DNA of 64,000 bases from PALSA-612 sp963765295 (lineage in GTDB: Bacteria > Actinomycetota > Thermoleophilia > Gaiellales > Gaiellaceae), in contig CAVXVO010000006.1 in NCBI GenBank assembly GCA_963765295.1, positions 372,001 through 436,000 of the forward strand, in the 5' to 3' direction. The notes under the pieces were generated by a model. The model had not been told where the DNA came from, did not search any database, and saw nothing but the letters and a program-made list of their open reading frames with translations. Made by a program: the position numbers and the translations under genes. This document shows, in pieces, positions 1 through 9,115 of the stretch. How positions within the stretch are numbered: position 1 is the first letter of the stretch; every line of letters starts with the position of its first letter.

Positions 1-166
1 AGAGCGGCCAGACGCCGAAGTGGTTACAGCCGGGGATGGCTGCGCTCGAGTAGTAGCCGCCGCCTTCGCCCTGCAACGGGAGCCCGAGGGCATCGCTGAA
101 CAATCTGCGGCTGTGAGCCGGGTCGGCCACGACGACTGCCACCGTCGAGAGGAAACGGATGTCCAT
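1..166 (-). CDS. VOC/glyoxalase-fold protein, N-terminal part only
   Basis: Reading from the ATG at 166 gives a 55-residue start, MDIRFLSTVAVVVADPAHSR, then RLFSDALGLPL and a GGGYYSSAAIPGCNHFGVWPL stretch, and runs off the window. Beta-strand, 'VADPAHSRRLFSDALGLPL', then a short acidic/glycine turn is the usual opening half-module of the vicinal oxygen chelate family (glyoxalase, bleomycin resistance, dioxygenases). The metal ligands cannot be judged because most of the protein is missing. The start follows a purine-rich GGCAGGGG stretch. Substrate unknown; the family call is inference from this N-terminus. Confidence 0.6.
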   Translation of the reverse strand, partial: MDIRFLSTVAVVVADPAHSRRLFSDALGLPLQGEGGGYYSSAAIPGCNHFGVWPL

Positions 167-225
167 GCGGAACCCCTGCCCCGATCAGGGCAGTCCTAGT
201 CATGGCACCGGCTCGAAACCTGGCG

Positions 226-1586
226 CTACTCGGGCCGCGCGAGGCCCTCGATCTTCTCGGCGGCGTCTTCTTCGCCCGCAACGCGAAGGAAGTCGGCGAC
301 CGCCTTCAGGTTCACGCCCGGGAGCGGAGTGCCGGGCTGGTAGTAGCGACCGCGAGAACTTCCCTCAGGGCCAGACCTCAGCTCGTCCGGCAGGTGGTCG
401 ACCTCGAAGCCGGCCGGGTCGTCGTGCGGATAGATGTACCCCTCGCCGTGGCCGAGCTTCTTCGCCCCCCGGTAGTGGGCGTCGCGGAGCTCCTTCGGCG
501 GGACGCAGGTTGCCGTGCTCGCGCACGTCGCGGGTCGCGGCCGAGAGCGCGCGCATGACGGCGTTCGACTTCGGCGCGCAGGCGAGGTAGATCGCAGCCT
601 GCGTCAGGTTGAGCCTCGCTTCCGGGAGCCCGACGTGCTCGAGCGCCTGCGCGGCGGCGACCGCGACGACGAGCGCCTGCGGGTCGGCGTCGCCCACGTC
701 CTCGGAGGCGAGGATGACCATGCGCCGCGCGACGAAGCGGGGGTCCTCGCCCGCCTCGAGCATCGCGACGAGGTAGTAGACGGCCGCGTCCGGGTCGGAG
801 CCGCGCATCGACTTGATGAAGGCGGACGTGAAGTCGTAGTGCAGGTCGCCCGAGCGGTCGTAGACGAGCGGGCGCTTGCGGGCGGCGTCGGCGACGTGCT
901 CCTCGGCTCAGCGTTGTGCCTTCCGCGTCGGCGGTCTGGGCGGCGAGCTCGAGGATGTTCAGCGCCGAGCGCGCGTCGCCTCCGGCGGAGCGGGCGATCA
1001 GCAGGGCGAGCTCGTCCGGGACGGCCACGTCGAGGACGGCAGCGCCGCGTCGCACGACCACGGCCACCTCCTCGTCCGTCAGCGGCTCGAGCGTGTACAG
1101 CTGCATCCGCGACATCAGCGCCGAGTTGACCTCGAAGTACGGGTTCTCCGTGGTGGCGCCGATCAGCGTCACGAGCCCCTCCTCGACGGCCGGCAGGAGC
1201 GCGTCCTGCTGCGCCTTGTTGAAGCGGTGGATCTCGTCGAGGAACAGGATCGTCCGCTGTCCGTGGGCGCCGAGCCGCTCGCGCGCGCGGCCGAGCACGG
1301 CGCGCACCTCGGCCACCGTCGCCGACACGGCCGAGAGCTCCTCGAACGCGGCGCCGGTGCGCGCGGCGACGATCCGCGCCAGCGTCGTCTTGCCGCTCCC
1401 CGGCGGCCCGTAGAACACCATCGAGCCGACGCGGTCCTGCTCGATCGCGAGCCGCAGCGCCGAGCGCTCGCCCAGCACGTGCCGCTGGCCGACGAACTCC
1501 TCGAGCGTCGCCGGGCGCGCGCGCTGGGCGAGCGGTGCCGCTCCGGTCATCCGCTCGTGAGCCGCGTCGGCGAACAGATCGGCCAT
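226..1586 (-). CDS. rarA: RarA/MgsA replication-associated AAA+ ATPase (two frameshifts)
   Basis: RarA-family ATPases are clamp-loader-like proteins that act at stalled replication forks. The N-terminal frame has RPATLEEFVGQRHVLG, Walker A GPPGSGKTT, Walker B ILFLDEIHRFNKAQQDALL, sensor 1 LIGATTENPYFEVN and sensor 2 SGGDARSALNILE. The frame breaks near 905, where dropping one C restores LSEEHVADAARKR. It breaks again near 505, where dropping one C restores VPPKELRDAHYRGAKKLG. The remaining frame has FTSAFIKSMRGSDPDAAVYYLVAMLEAG, RMVILASEDVG and finally GYIYPHDDPAGFEVDHLPDE, all typical of the family C-terminus. With both repaired the protein is about 450 residues, the usual size. The breaks look like sequencing errors rather than decay. 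It is divergent from the dioxygenase-like gene. Confidence 0.9.
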
Positions 1587-1594
1587 GGCCACGA

Positions 1595-1602
1595 AGTATG
1601 CT
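1595..1602. promoter_or_regulatory. Divergent -10 elements between rarA and the dioxygenase-like gene
   Basis: On the plus strand TATGCT (1597-1602) is followed after 6 bases by GTG 1609. On the minus strand CATACT (1600 down to 1595) is followed after 8 bases by ATG 1586. Both -10-like boxes lie in the same 8 bases, so the two genes could be read from a shared leaderless-type promoter. This spacing is why I start the plus gene at GTG 1609 and not at the upstream ATG 1585, which would lie before the -10 box. Confidence 0.45.
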
Positions 1603-1608
1603 CAGCCC

Positions 1609-2341
1609 GTGTCCAGGCGTGAGCAGACCGGGCTCGAGGACGAGCTCGGGCCGATCCTCCCCGGCCCCGGCGCGAGCGACTACGAGCGCTACATCCGCAC
1701 GGACGAGCTGCTCGCTCTGCAGAAGACGGAGTCCGAGCGCGCCCACCACGACGAGCTTCTGTTCCAGATCACGCACCAGTCGTCCGAGCTCTGGCTCAAG
1801 CTCGCCTCGACCGAGATCGACACGGCGACGGCGCGTATCGGCGAGGGCGAGCTCCGGGCCGCGATCCGGCTCCTGCGCCGCGCGATCCTCGGTGTGAAGC
1901 TGATCACGGAGCAGCTCGACATGCTCGAGCTGATGTCGCCCTGGGAGTACACCTCCGGCGTCCGTCCCGAGCTCGGCCACGGCAGCGGCTTCGACTCGCC
2001 CGGCTGGAACGCTCTCCGTCGCTCGATCCCGGCTGCCGGCGAGGCCTTCCAGGTGCTCCGCCGCGCCGGAGGGCCTGTCGATGGCGGACGTGTACCGGCG
2101 GGCGAGCGACCACGAGGACCTGGCCGAGCTCGCCGAGACGCTGGTCGAGCTCGACGAGCGTGCCGGCGTCTGGCGGATCCGGCACCTGCGCGTCGTCGAG
2201 CGCATCATCGGCGGCGACGTCGTCGGCACGCAGGGAACGCCCGTCGAGCTTCTCGCCGGGCTCGTCCACCGGAAGTTCTTCCCCGAGCTCTGGGACGTCC
2301 GCAACGAGCTGACGGAGCTCGCCAAGCTTGAGGAGAGCTAG
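1609..2341 (+). CDS. kynA: Tryptophan 2,3-dioxygenase family protein (one frameshift)
   Basis: Tryptophan 2,3-dioxygenase is the haem enzyme that opens the indole ring at the start of the kynurenine pathway. Family marks are YERYIRTDELLALQ, then HHDELLFQITHQSSELWLKL, which contains the haem-region histidines, then an LELMSPWEYTSGVRPELGHGSGFDS stretch matching the SGFQS region. The frame breaks near 2065: removing one G from the CCGGAGGG run joins it to EGLSMADVYRRASDHEDLAELAETL and the C-terminal RHLRVVERIIGGDVVGTQGTPV. The repaired length is about 244 residues, slightly short for the family. The stop TAG abuts the GTG of the methyltransferase at 2342, so they are probably co-transcribed. No other kynurenine-pathway gene is near, so the substrate is inferred from the family only. 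Confidence 0.75.
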
Positions 2342-3136
2342 GTGCCGTTCGAGGAGTTGAAGGAGCGGCAGCGGGTCGCCTGGGGTGCGGCGCCGTTCGA
2401 GAGGATCGAGCCGACGATCGCGGCGATGCACGACGACCTCGTTCGCCTGCTCAAGCCGCGTCCCGGAGAGCAGTGGCTCGACCTCGGCTGCGGCACCGGA
2501 GCCGTGGCGATGCGCGCTGCCCGGGCCGGCGCCACCGTGACCGCGCTCGACCTCTCCGAGGTGATGGTCGAGACGGCGCGTCGGCGCGCAGAGGAGAAAG
2601 GCCTGTCGATCTCCTACGACGTGGGCGACTGCGAATCGCTGCCGTACGCCGACGGCTGCTTCGACGTCGTCTCGTCGTCGGTCGGCGTGATCTTCGCACC
2701 CGATCAGCCTGCCGTCGCCCGCGAGCTGGCGCGAGTCGCGCGCCCGGGTGGACGCCTAGGACTGACGAGCTGGCCGGCCGACGGGAGGGTCGCGGACAGC
2801 ATGCGGCTCGCGGGACGCTTCCAGCCGCCGCTGCCCGACGGGGCCGGCAACCTCTTCGCGTGGGGAGACGAGAAGCGGGTCAGGGCGCTCCTCGGCGACG
2901 CGTTCGACCTCGAGTTCCACCGGGGCGCCGCGATGCTGACCGGCGAGAGCGGCGAAGAGCTCTGGCAGTGCTTCCTTTCCGGCCTCGGGCCGACGAAGGT
3001 GCTCGTCGACACGCTCGACTCCGAGCGGCTCGAGGAGTTCCACCGAACGTCGGTTGAACTCTACGAGCAGGACCGTGAAGGCCACTGGATCCGCCAGTCG
3101 CGCGAATACCTGCTCACGCTCGGCCTCCGTCGTTGA
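2342..3136 (+). CDS. Class I SAM-dependent methyltransferase
   Basis: A 264-residue methyltransferase of the UbiE/Methyltransf_11 kind. Motif I is WLDLGCGTGAVAMRAARAGA (residues about 43-62), followed by the acidic VTALDLSEVMVE loop that binds the SAM ribose, GDCESLPYADGCFDVVSSSVG (motif II), and the post-II ARVARPGGRLGLTSW. The C-terminal half carries the cap that selects substrate and gives no clear hint. The GTG start abuts the upstream stop, and the stop TGA overlaps the TTG start of the M20 peptidase (TTGA), so translation is probably coupled across three genes. Acceptor molecule unknown. Confidence 0.85.
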   Translation: MPFEELKERQRVAWGAAPFERIEPTIAAMHDDLVRLLKPRPGEQWLDLGCGTGAVAMRAARAGATVTALDLSEVMVETARRRAEEKGLSISYDVGDCESLPYADGCFDVVSSSVGVIFAPDQPAVARELARVARPGGRLGLTSWPADGRVADSMRLAGRFQPPLPDGAGNLFAWGDEKRVRALLGDAFDLEFHRGAAMLTGESGEELWQCFLSGLGPTKVLVDTLDSERLEEFHRTSVELYEQDREGHWIRQSREYLLTLGLRR

Positions 3137-4440
3137 GCGCGACGGCGTCGCTCCGGGACGAGGTCACCGAGCTCCTGCAGGAGCTCATCCGCCTGAACAC
3201 GGTCAACCCGCCCGGCAACGAGACGATCGCGGCCGGACTACTACGCGACTACCTGGAGCCGTTCGGCGTCGAGTGCGAGCTGTACGCGCGCGTGCCCGAG
3301 CGGGCGAGTCTCGTCGCGCGCATCCCGGGGAGCGGTGACGGCCCCCGCCTCCTCTTCCTCTCCCATACGGACACGGTGCTCGCGGACCCGGCCGAATGGA
3401 CGGTCGACCCGTGGTCGGGCGAGCTTCGTGACGGCCACGTCTGGGGCCGGGGTGCCCTCGACATGAAGGGCCAGGTCGCCGCGAGTGCGGTTGCGATGGC
3501 GTCGCTCGCCCGCGAGGGGTTCCGTCCGCGCGGCGACCTGATCTTCGCGGCCACGGCCGACGAGGAGGTCGGCGACGACCCGGACTTCGGGCTCTCCTGG
3601 CTCTGCCGGGAGCATCCCGAGGCGGTGCGGGCCGAATATGCGATCAACGAGGGCGCCGGCGACCGTGTCGTCGTCGGCGGGAAGGTCTTCTATCTCTGCG
3701 CGACGGCCGAGAAGATGAGCTCGCCTTTCGTCCTGCGCGTGCACGGCCGGAGCGGCCATGCCTCGCTGCCCTCGATCGCCGACAACGCGCTCGTGAAGGC
3801 TGCGGGGCTGATCGAACGGCTGGCCGAACTCGACCCCGAGCCGGAGCTGATCCCGGAGGTGGCTGCGTTCCTCGAGGTCGTCTGCGGCTCGGTGCCGGCC
3901 GCCGGCGACGCACTCGCGGCCGCACGTGGCGTCGATCCCGCGGCAGCGGCGATGATCGAGGCTCTGCTCTCGTACACCGTCTCGCCGACGATGATCACCG
4001 CCTCGCACAAGCGGAACGTGATCCCGGCGCTGACCGAGGTGACCGTCGACTGCCGTCTCCTCCCGGGCCAGACGCAGGCGGCCGTCGAGCCCGTGCTGCG
4101 GGCGTGGCTCGGCGACGGCGACTACGAGATCGTCTGGCGCGAAGGCCAGGGCGGCACACGCTCGGCCATGCAGACGCCGCTCTGGACGGCCGCCGAGTCG
4201 TTCGTCGCCGAGGTCGAGCCCGGTGCGCGCGTCGCGCCGATCTGTGTCGCCGGCTTCACGGACAGCCACTGGTTGCGCGAGGCGTTCGGCACCGTCGCCT
4301 ACGGCTTCTTCCCGGTCAGGTCGATGGATCCCGACCTGGCCGCACGGCTCGTCCACTCCGCGGACGAACGAGCCGACGTCGACGATCTCGAGCTCGGCGT
4401 GCACTTCCTGCGCCACGCGGCGCAGGCGGTCGGCGGCTAG
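3133..4440 (+). CDS. M20 family zinc peptidase/deacylase (ArgE/DapE type)
   Basis: 435 residues, full length for the M20 family of di-zinc aminoacylases, deacetylases and dipeptidases. Visible motifs: LLFLSHTDTV (zinc His), GRGALDMKGQVA (bridging Asp), TADEEVGDD (catalytic Glu and metal Glu), YAINEGAGD, and the dimerisation-domain segment VHGRSGHASLPSIADNALVKA. Near the end are GGTRSAMQTPLW and a histidine in VHSADERADVDDLELGV, the usual last metal ligand. It starts with TTG overlapping the previous stop. It is convergent with the adhesin-sortase gene, one base apart. Substrate could be an N-acyl amino acid or a dipeptide; the sequence does not decide. Confidence 0.88.
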   Translation: MSATASLRDEVTELLQELIRLNTVNPPGNETIAAGLLRDYLEPFGVECELYARVPERASLVARIPGSGDGPRLLFLSHTDTVLADPAEWTVDPWSGELRDGHVWGRGALDMKGQVAASAVAMASLAREGFRPRGDLIFAATADEEVGDDPDFGLSWLCREHPEAVRAEYAINEGAGDRVVVGGKVFYLCATAEKMSSPFVLRVHGRSGHASLPSIADNALVKAAGLIERLAELDPEPELIPEVAAFLEVVCGSVPAAGDALAAARGVDPAAAAMIEALLSYTVSPTMITASHKRNVIPALTEVTVDCRLLPGQTQAAVEPVLRAWLGDGDYEIVWREGQGGTRSAMQTPLWTAAESFVAEVEPGARVAPICVAGFTDSHWLREAFGTVAYGFFPVRSMDPDLAARLVHSADERADVDDLELGVHFLRHAAQAVGG

Positions 4441-4441
4441 C

Positions 4442-7176
4442 TCAGGCGGGAACTGCCGTCAGGACGATGTTGTCGCGGTAGTGGCCGGCGGCCTGGATGA
4501 ACGGGCCGCCGCACGTGACGAGGACGAGGCGCGCGCTGCCCTTCTTCGACCAGACGTCGGTCGGCAGCTTGCTCTTCAGGTAGCTCTTGACCGACTGGAC
4601 CTTGTACGTGAACGTCCGGCCGCCCGTGGTTGTCACCACGACCTTGTCGCCAGGCTTCGCGTCCTTGACGTGGAAGAACGCGCCCGCGCCGCCGGCAGCG
4701 CTGTCGACGTGGCCTGCGATCAGCACGGAGCCCGCCGTGTCGCCCGGCTGCGCCCCGTCCGCCCACCAGCCGGTGTGGTGGATGTCCGGCGAGACGCCGA
4801 GGACACCCTTGCCGACGTCGATGCCGACCGCGAGGACCGGCGCGTCGATCGAAACCGAGTCGAGCGTGACGTGCGTCGGCGTCAGCGCGGAGGTCGATCG
4901 GCGGCGCACCTCACGGGTCACGTCGCCGCGGCCGGTGATGATCAGCGGCGCCGCGAGCGAGACCTCCGACTGCTCGGTGCACGAGGTCTGGACCGCCTTC
5001 ACCGTCGACGAGCCCGCGATCGCCTCGCGGAAGACGTAGAAGCCCGCCTTCTTGACCAGGATCGGCGGCGACGTGTACGTCCCGTCGCCTTTCGCGGTGA
5101 AGGACGTCTTCCCCGCGGGCGTGCCGGAGCAGCCGATCGACGCGCGCGTCGAGAACGGTCCGTAGAGCGTCACCTCGACGGTGGCGGACGTCGTGCCGAG
5201 GCCCTTCGACCGTGACCTTGTCGGTCAGACCCGTCTCGGGTCTCGCGACCTCGTTCGTCACCTGCGTGGACAGCGTCGGGAGTCGAATGCGCGAGCGTCG
5301 TCTCGGCCGTCGCCGCACACGGGGCGGTGAACGCGGCGTACGCGGGCGTGTCGGCGATCGACTCCCGGTAGGTGTAGTAGCCGGCCTTTGTCAGCTTGAC
5401 CGGGGCGGTCACGTACGTGCCGTCGCCCTTCGCCGTGAAGGTGCCCTGCCAGAACGGCGTGCCGGTGCACTTGATCGAGCCCGTCGACGTGAACGGCCCG
5501 TAGAGCTCGGCCTTGACCGAGGCCTGGAGGGCACCGAGGCCGGAGATCGTCACCTTGTCCGTGATCGTCGCGCCGGGAGCCGTCTGCTGCGTGCTCACCT
5601 GTGTGACGACCTTCGGCTGGCCGGTGACGATGCTCGTCTCGGCGACGTCGGCGCAGGCAGTCTGGGTGGCCCGGACGAAGCCCGAGGCGGCGATCGACTC
5701 ACGGTAGGTGTAGTAGCCCGGGATCTGCACGGTGGCGGCCGCGGTGGTGTAGCTGCCGTCGGCGGTGACCGGGATCGTCCCCGTCCAAACGGGGGTGCCG
5801 GTGCAGACGATCGCCGCGCGGGTCGGAAACGGGCCGTAGAGCGTCGCCGTGACGGTCGCCGACTCGCCGTTCAGGCCCGTGACCTTGACCGTGTCCGTGA
5901 TCGTCGTGCCGGGCAGGACGCTCTGCGAGCTGACGGTGGTGACGACCGCCGGCTGCGTGTCGACGCGGAAGCGCTCGGAGGGCGCGTTGCACGGCGTTGT
6001 CAGCCCGGTCGTGCTCGCATCACCGGGGACGGTCTCCTGGTAGGCGTACCAGCCGGGCGCCTTGATCACCGCCGCCGTCGTCGTGAAGGTGCCGTTCCCC
6101 TTCGCCGAGAGCGTCCCCTGCGAGACGGGCGTGCCGGTGCAGGCGATCGCGCCGGGGGTGCGCGCGGGGCCGTAGATCCGAACCTGGATCGTGCCGTTCC
6201 AGCCCGAGGGAGCGTTCGAGATCGCCACCTTGTCCTGGCTCGTCTTCCCGACGAGGAGGGTGGCCGGCGCGGCGTTCGTCGAGACCTTGATCTGCACCTT
6301 CGACGCCGAGCCGGTGCCCGAGTCGGAGACGGTCTGCGAGGCCGGCAGGACGAGTCGCTGCCCGTTCGCCGCGGCGGCCGCGGACGTCGGAACGAAGACG
6401 CGCGGCAGCGTCGACGGGAGCGCCGAGGACGAGGCGGAGACCTTGAGCGCGCCGCCGCTCGGGGTCAGCGTCACCTTGGCCACGCCCGAGCCGTCGGTAC
6501 TCGAGGGCTTGGACACGCCGGTCGCTCCGCTCGTCGAGATCGTGACTGGGAGGTTCGGAACGGCGGCGCCGCCCGCGGCGAGCACGCGGACGGTCGCGGT
6601 CGCGGCGGTGCCGACCTTGGGCGTCCCCGGCACAGTCACGTCGACCTTGTAAGGCCCGTGGAACTTCGCCGCAGCCTTGGTGATCTGGTCGTAGAGCGAT
6701 CGGGCCTTGGAGCTCAGCACCGAGGGGCTGACCTCCCCCGGCCGCGCGTCGTCGATCTGTCCGTGGACGTAGAGCATTACGGCGGCGGCTTGGTCGGGGT
6801 CGTTGCTGCGCCCGTAGACCCAGATCGCATACGCGATGCGCTGCTGGTTCGGGAACGGCACGGCTCCGCCACTCTTGTTGCGCAGGTTCCCGCTCGTGTC
6901 CTCCTTGTACTTGTAGGCCGCCCCCGGGTACCAGAAGCGCAGATCGATGCAGTAGGAGTGCGTCCCGCCGGGAATCGCATTCTTGAAGTCGCCGAACCAG
7001 CGGGTGCCGAAGCTGTAGGTCTTGTAGTAGCCGACTCCCGTGGTGCCGCAGATGTCCTTCGTGCCGCTGACGCAGGGATCCTTCGGGTTCGGCGGCGAAG
7101 CCGCGACCGCCGCCTGAACGGCGACGAGGGCAAAGACGCACGCAATCCCACAGACGATCCGTCTCCCCAGCCCCAC
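4442..7176 (-). CDS. Secreted thioester-domain, Ig-repeat and class F sortase fusion (two frameshifts)
   Basis: About 910 residues once repaired. A signal peptide (VCGIACVFALVAVQAAVAA, cleaved near residue 26) is followed by a segment like a thioester (TQXA) domain: Cys76 in HSYCIDLRFWYP and Gln129 in DPDQAAAVMLYVHG could form the internal Cys-Gln thioester used for covalent adhesion. Then comes an Ig-like Big_1-type domain (about 178-285) and four homologous repeats of about 111 residues, each with two cysteines. The C-terminus is a class F sortase: His in VLIAGHVDS, Cys in LVLVTCGGPF, Arg in AGHYRDNIVLTAVPA. The frame breaks near 5284 and 5200; at each, removing one base from a CCC or GGG run restores it. 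There is no LPXTG motif and no membrane anchor beyond the signal peptide. GTG start; TATGAT lies 8 bases upstream. Confidence 0.8.
4955..6303 (-). repeat. Four tandem Ig-like repeats of about 333 bp inside the adhesin-sortase gene
   Basis: Repeat 1 is at about 5962-6303, repeat 2 at 5626-5958, repeat 3 at 5290-5625 and repeat 4 at about 4955-5289. Each has the pattern TDKVTI..GL, then LYGPF, a cysteine in CTGTP, an A-K-G-D/N-G-T turn, GYYTYRESI and a second cysteine 50-53 residues after the first. The spacing suggests one disulphide per repeat. Repeat 1 is the most divergent (IYGPARTPGAIACTGTP); repeats 2-4 are closer and probably arose by duplication. Confidence 0.8.
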
Positions 7177-7184
7177 CGCCTCCG

Positions 7185-7226
7185 ATCATATGCGCGTTCG
7201 GCGGATGGCGGAGATCTCGCTAGGCT
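7185..7226. promoter_or_regulatory. Divergent -10 boxes for the adhesin-sortase gene and DUF1385 gene
   Basis: TATGAT on the minus strand (7190 to 7185) lies 8 bases before the GTG at 7176. TAGGCT on the plus strand (7221-7226) lies 7 bases before ATG 7234. Between the two start codons are only 57 bases. I see no convincing -35 element for either. A GGAGG stretch also sits just before the GTG at 7176, but only two bases away, which is too close for an ordinary ribosome binding site. Confidence 0.4.
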
Positions 7227-7233
7227 GGCCCGG

Positions 7234-8025
7234 ATGGCCGAGAGGAAGCTCCGCCTGGGTGGTATGGCGCTCGCGAACGGGGTGCTCGTCCACGGGCCGA
7301 CCTCGTGGGCGTGTGCCGTGAGGACGGCGGGCGGGACGTTGAAGGTGGCGTCCGGGCCCAAGCCGCGGATCGCGGTGTCGTCGGAATGGCCGCTCCTGCG
7401 CGGGCCGGCGCGGCTCCTGGAGGCGATGCTCGTGCTGCCGCGAGTGCGCCGCGAGCTGCCCGAGGCGCGGTTCCCCTTCGAGCGGCGGAACGTGCTCGCG
7501 GCCATGGCCGCGGCGGGCCTCGCGTCGCGCACGATCCGTCAGTCCGCGCGGCTGTCGCCGGTGGCGCAGGAGCTCGTCGGCGGCGTGATCTCGCTCGCGC
7601 CCGCGCTGATCGCGCTCCGCGGCGGCGAGCTGGCCGCCTACCACGGCGCCGAGCACATCTCGATCGGCACGTACGAGCACGGCCCCGGCGCCGAGAAGGA
7701 GCACGAGCGATGCGGCTCGCACCTCGTCGGGCCGCTGATCCTGGCGTCCGCGGTCGGCGCCGGCCTGGCCTCGCGCGTTCCCGAGCGGATGCGCAAGCCC
7801 GCCTCGCTCGTCGCCTCGCTGGGCGCGTTCGCCGCCTCGACCGAGATCTTCGGCTGGATGGTGCGCAACCCGGAGAATCCCGTGGCGAGGGCGCTCGCAT
7901 GGCCCGGCATGGAGCTTCAGACCCGGGTCGCGACGGCCGAGCCGTCGCCGGCGCAGGTCGAGGTCGCGCAGGCCGCGCTCGACGCGTGCCTGGAGCGCGA
8001 GCGTGCCGCCGCCCCCACGGCGTAG
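7234..8025 (+). CDS. DUF1385 (YqhQ-like) family protein
   Basis: 263 residues. Family signatures are the opening LRLGGMALANGVLVHGPTSWACAVRT and the central YHGAEHISIGTYEHG followed by EKEHERCGSHLVGP, with conserved His and Cys suggesting a metal site. A hydrophobic stretch (ELVGGVISLAPALIALRG) and later LILASAVGAGLAS suggest membrane association, as predicted for this family. The biochemical role of DUF1385 is not established. The last 23 bases overlap the nicotinate phosphoribosyltransferase gene, so the two are probably co-expressed. Confidence 0.8.
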   Translation: MAERKLRLGGMALANGVLVHGPTSWACAVRTAGGTLKVASGPKPRIAVSSEWPLLRGPARLLEAMLVLPRVRRELPEARFPFERRNVLAAMAAAGLASRTIRQSARLSPVAQELVGGVISLAPALIALRGGELAAYHGAEHISIGTYEHGPGAEKEHERCGSHLVGPLILASAVGAGLASRVPERMRKPASLVASLGAFAASTEIFGWMVRNPENPVARALAWPGMELQTRVATAEPSPAQVEVAQAALDACLERERAAAPTA

Positions 8026-9073
8026 CGAACGCTTACCGCCGGAGATCTTCGATCTCCCGGTCGCGAAGATGAAGGCGGGCTACTACTCGGACGCCTATTT
8101 CAACTACGCGCGCGAGACGCTGATCGCCGACGGCCGCCACCCGCGGGTCGTCACGCAGGTGTTCCAGAAGCACGACTCCGTGCTCGGCGGCATGGACGAG
8201 GCGATCGCGATCCTCAAGCTCTGCTCCCACGGCTTCGACGAGCTCGAGGTGAAGGCCCTGCACGACGGCGACGAGGTCGCGCCCTGGGAGACGGTGATGA
8301 CGATCGAGGGCGACTACACCCTGTTCGCGCACCTGGAGACGGTCTACCTGGGCGTGCTCGCCCGGCGCACGCTGATCTCTACGAACGTCCGACGGGTGGT
8401 CGACGCGGCCAACGGCAAGCCGATTCTCTTCTTCCCGGCCCGGCACGATCACCACCACGTCCAGACGGGCGACGGCTACGCGGCCCATGTCGCAGGCGCG
8501 ATCGGCGTCTCCACCGATGCGCAGTCGTCGTGGTGGGGCGGACGCGGCCTCGGCACCGTGCCGCACGGGCTGATCGCGGCCTACGGCGGCGACACCGTGC
8601 TGGCCGCCCGGCGCTTCGCGGACTGGGCGCCGGCCGACCTGAGCATCGTCGTGCTCGTCGACTTCGAGAACGACTCGGTGCGGACCTCGCTCGACGTTGC
8701 GCGGGCGCTCGGCGATCGCCTCTGGGGCGTTCGTCTCGACACGTCGCGAACGCTCGTCGACGAGTCGCTCTGGGGTGAGATGGGCGACTTCGACCCGCGC
8801 GGCGTGAACGAGCGGCTCGTCCTCCGCGTTCGCGACGCGCTCGACCGCGAGGGCTTCGGGGGCGTTCGCATCGTCGTCTCCGGCGGCTTCGACGTCGAAC
8901 GGATCAGGGATTTCGAGACGAAGGGCGTGCCGGTCGACTCGTACGGCGTCGGCTCCACGCTGATCCGGGGGGAGAACGACTTCACCGCGGACGTCGTCAC
9001 GGTCGACGGGGAACCGTGCGCCAAGGTCGGCCGCCGGCTCCGCCCGAACGCGCGCCTCGAAGCCGTCCACTAG
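8003..9073 (+). CDS. pncB: Nicotinate phosphoribosyltransferase-like protein
   Basis: Converts nicotinate and PRPP to nicotinate mononucleotide in NAD salvage. The 356-residue protein has KMKAGYYSDAYFNYARETLI near the N-terminus, VTQVFQKHDSVLGGMDEAI, GVLARRTLISTNVRRVV, the HDHHHVQTGDGYAAHVAGA segment, and the phosphate-binding loop IVVSGGFDVERIRDFE followed by SYGVGSTLI. These match the short form of the family rather than long PncB. GTG start inside the end of the DUF1385 gene, overlap 23 bases. Some relatives are annotated only as quinolinate phosphoribosyltransferase-like, so substrate is likely but not proven. Confidence 0.82.
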   Translation: MPPPPRRSERLPPEIFDLPVAKMKAGYYSDAYFNYARETLIADGRHPRVVTQVFQKHDSVLGGMDEAIAILKLCSHGFDELEVKALHDGDEVAPWETVMTIEGDYTLFAHLETVYLGVLARRTLISTNVRRVVDAANGKPILFFPARHDHHHVQTGDGYAAHVAGAIGVSTDAQSSWWGGRGLGTVPHGLIAAYGGDTVLAARRFADWAPADLSIVVLVDFENDSVRTSLDVARALGDRLWGVRLDTSRTLVDESLWGEMGDFDPRGVNERLVLRVRDALDREGFGGVRIVVSGGFDVERIRDFETKGVPVDSYGVGSTLIRGENDFTADVVTVDGEPCAKVGRRLRPNARLEAVH

Positions 9074-9115
9074 CTCCGGCTAAGGCTCGGTGTCGCGGGT
9101 GCCGATGAGCAAATC

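Noticed and set aside
5212..8025. Long open frame on the plus strand across the adhesin-sortase gene
   Set aside because: Arg/Gly-rich antisense of a high-GC gene; only its last part (from 7234) is the real DUF1385 gene.
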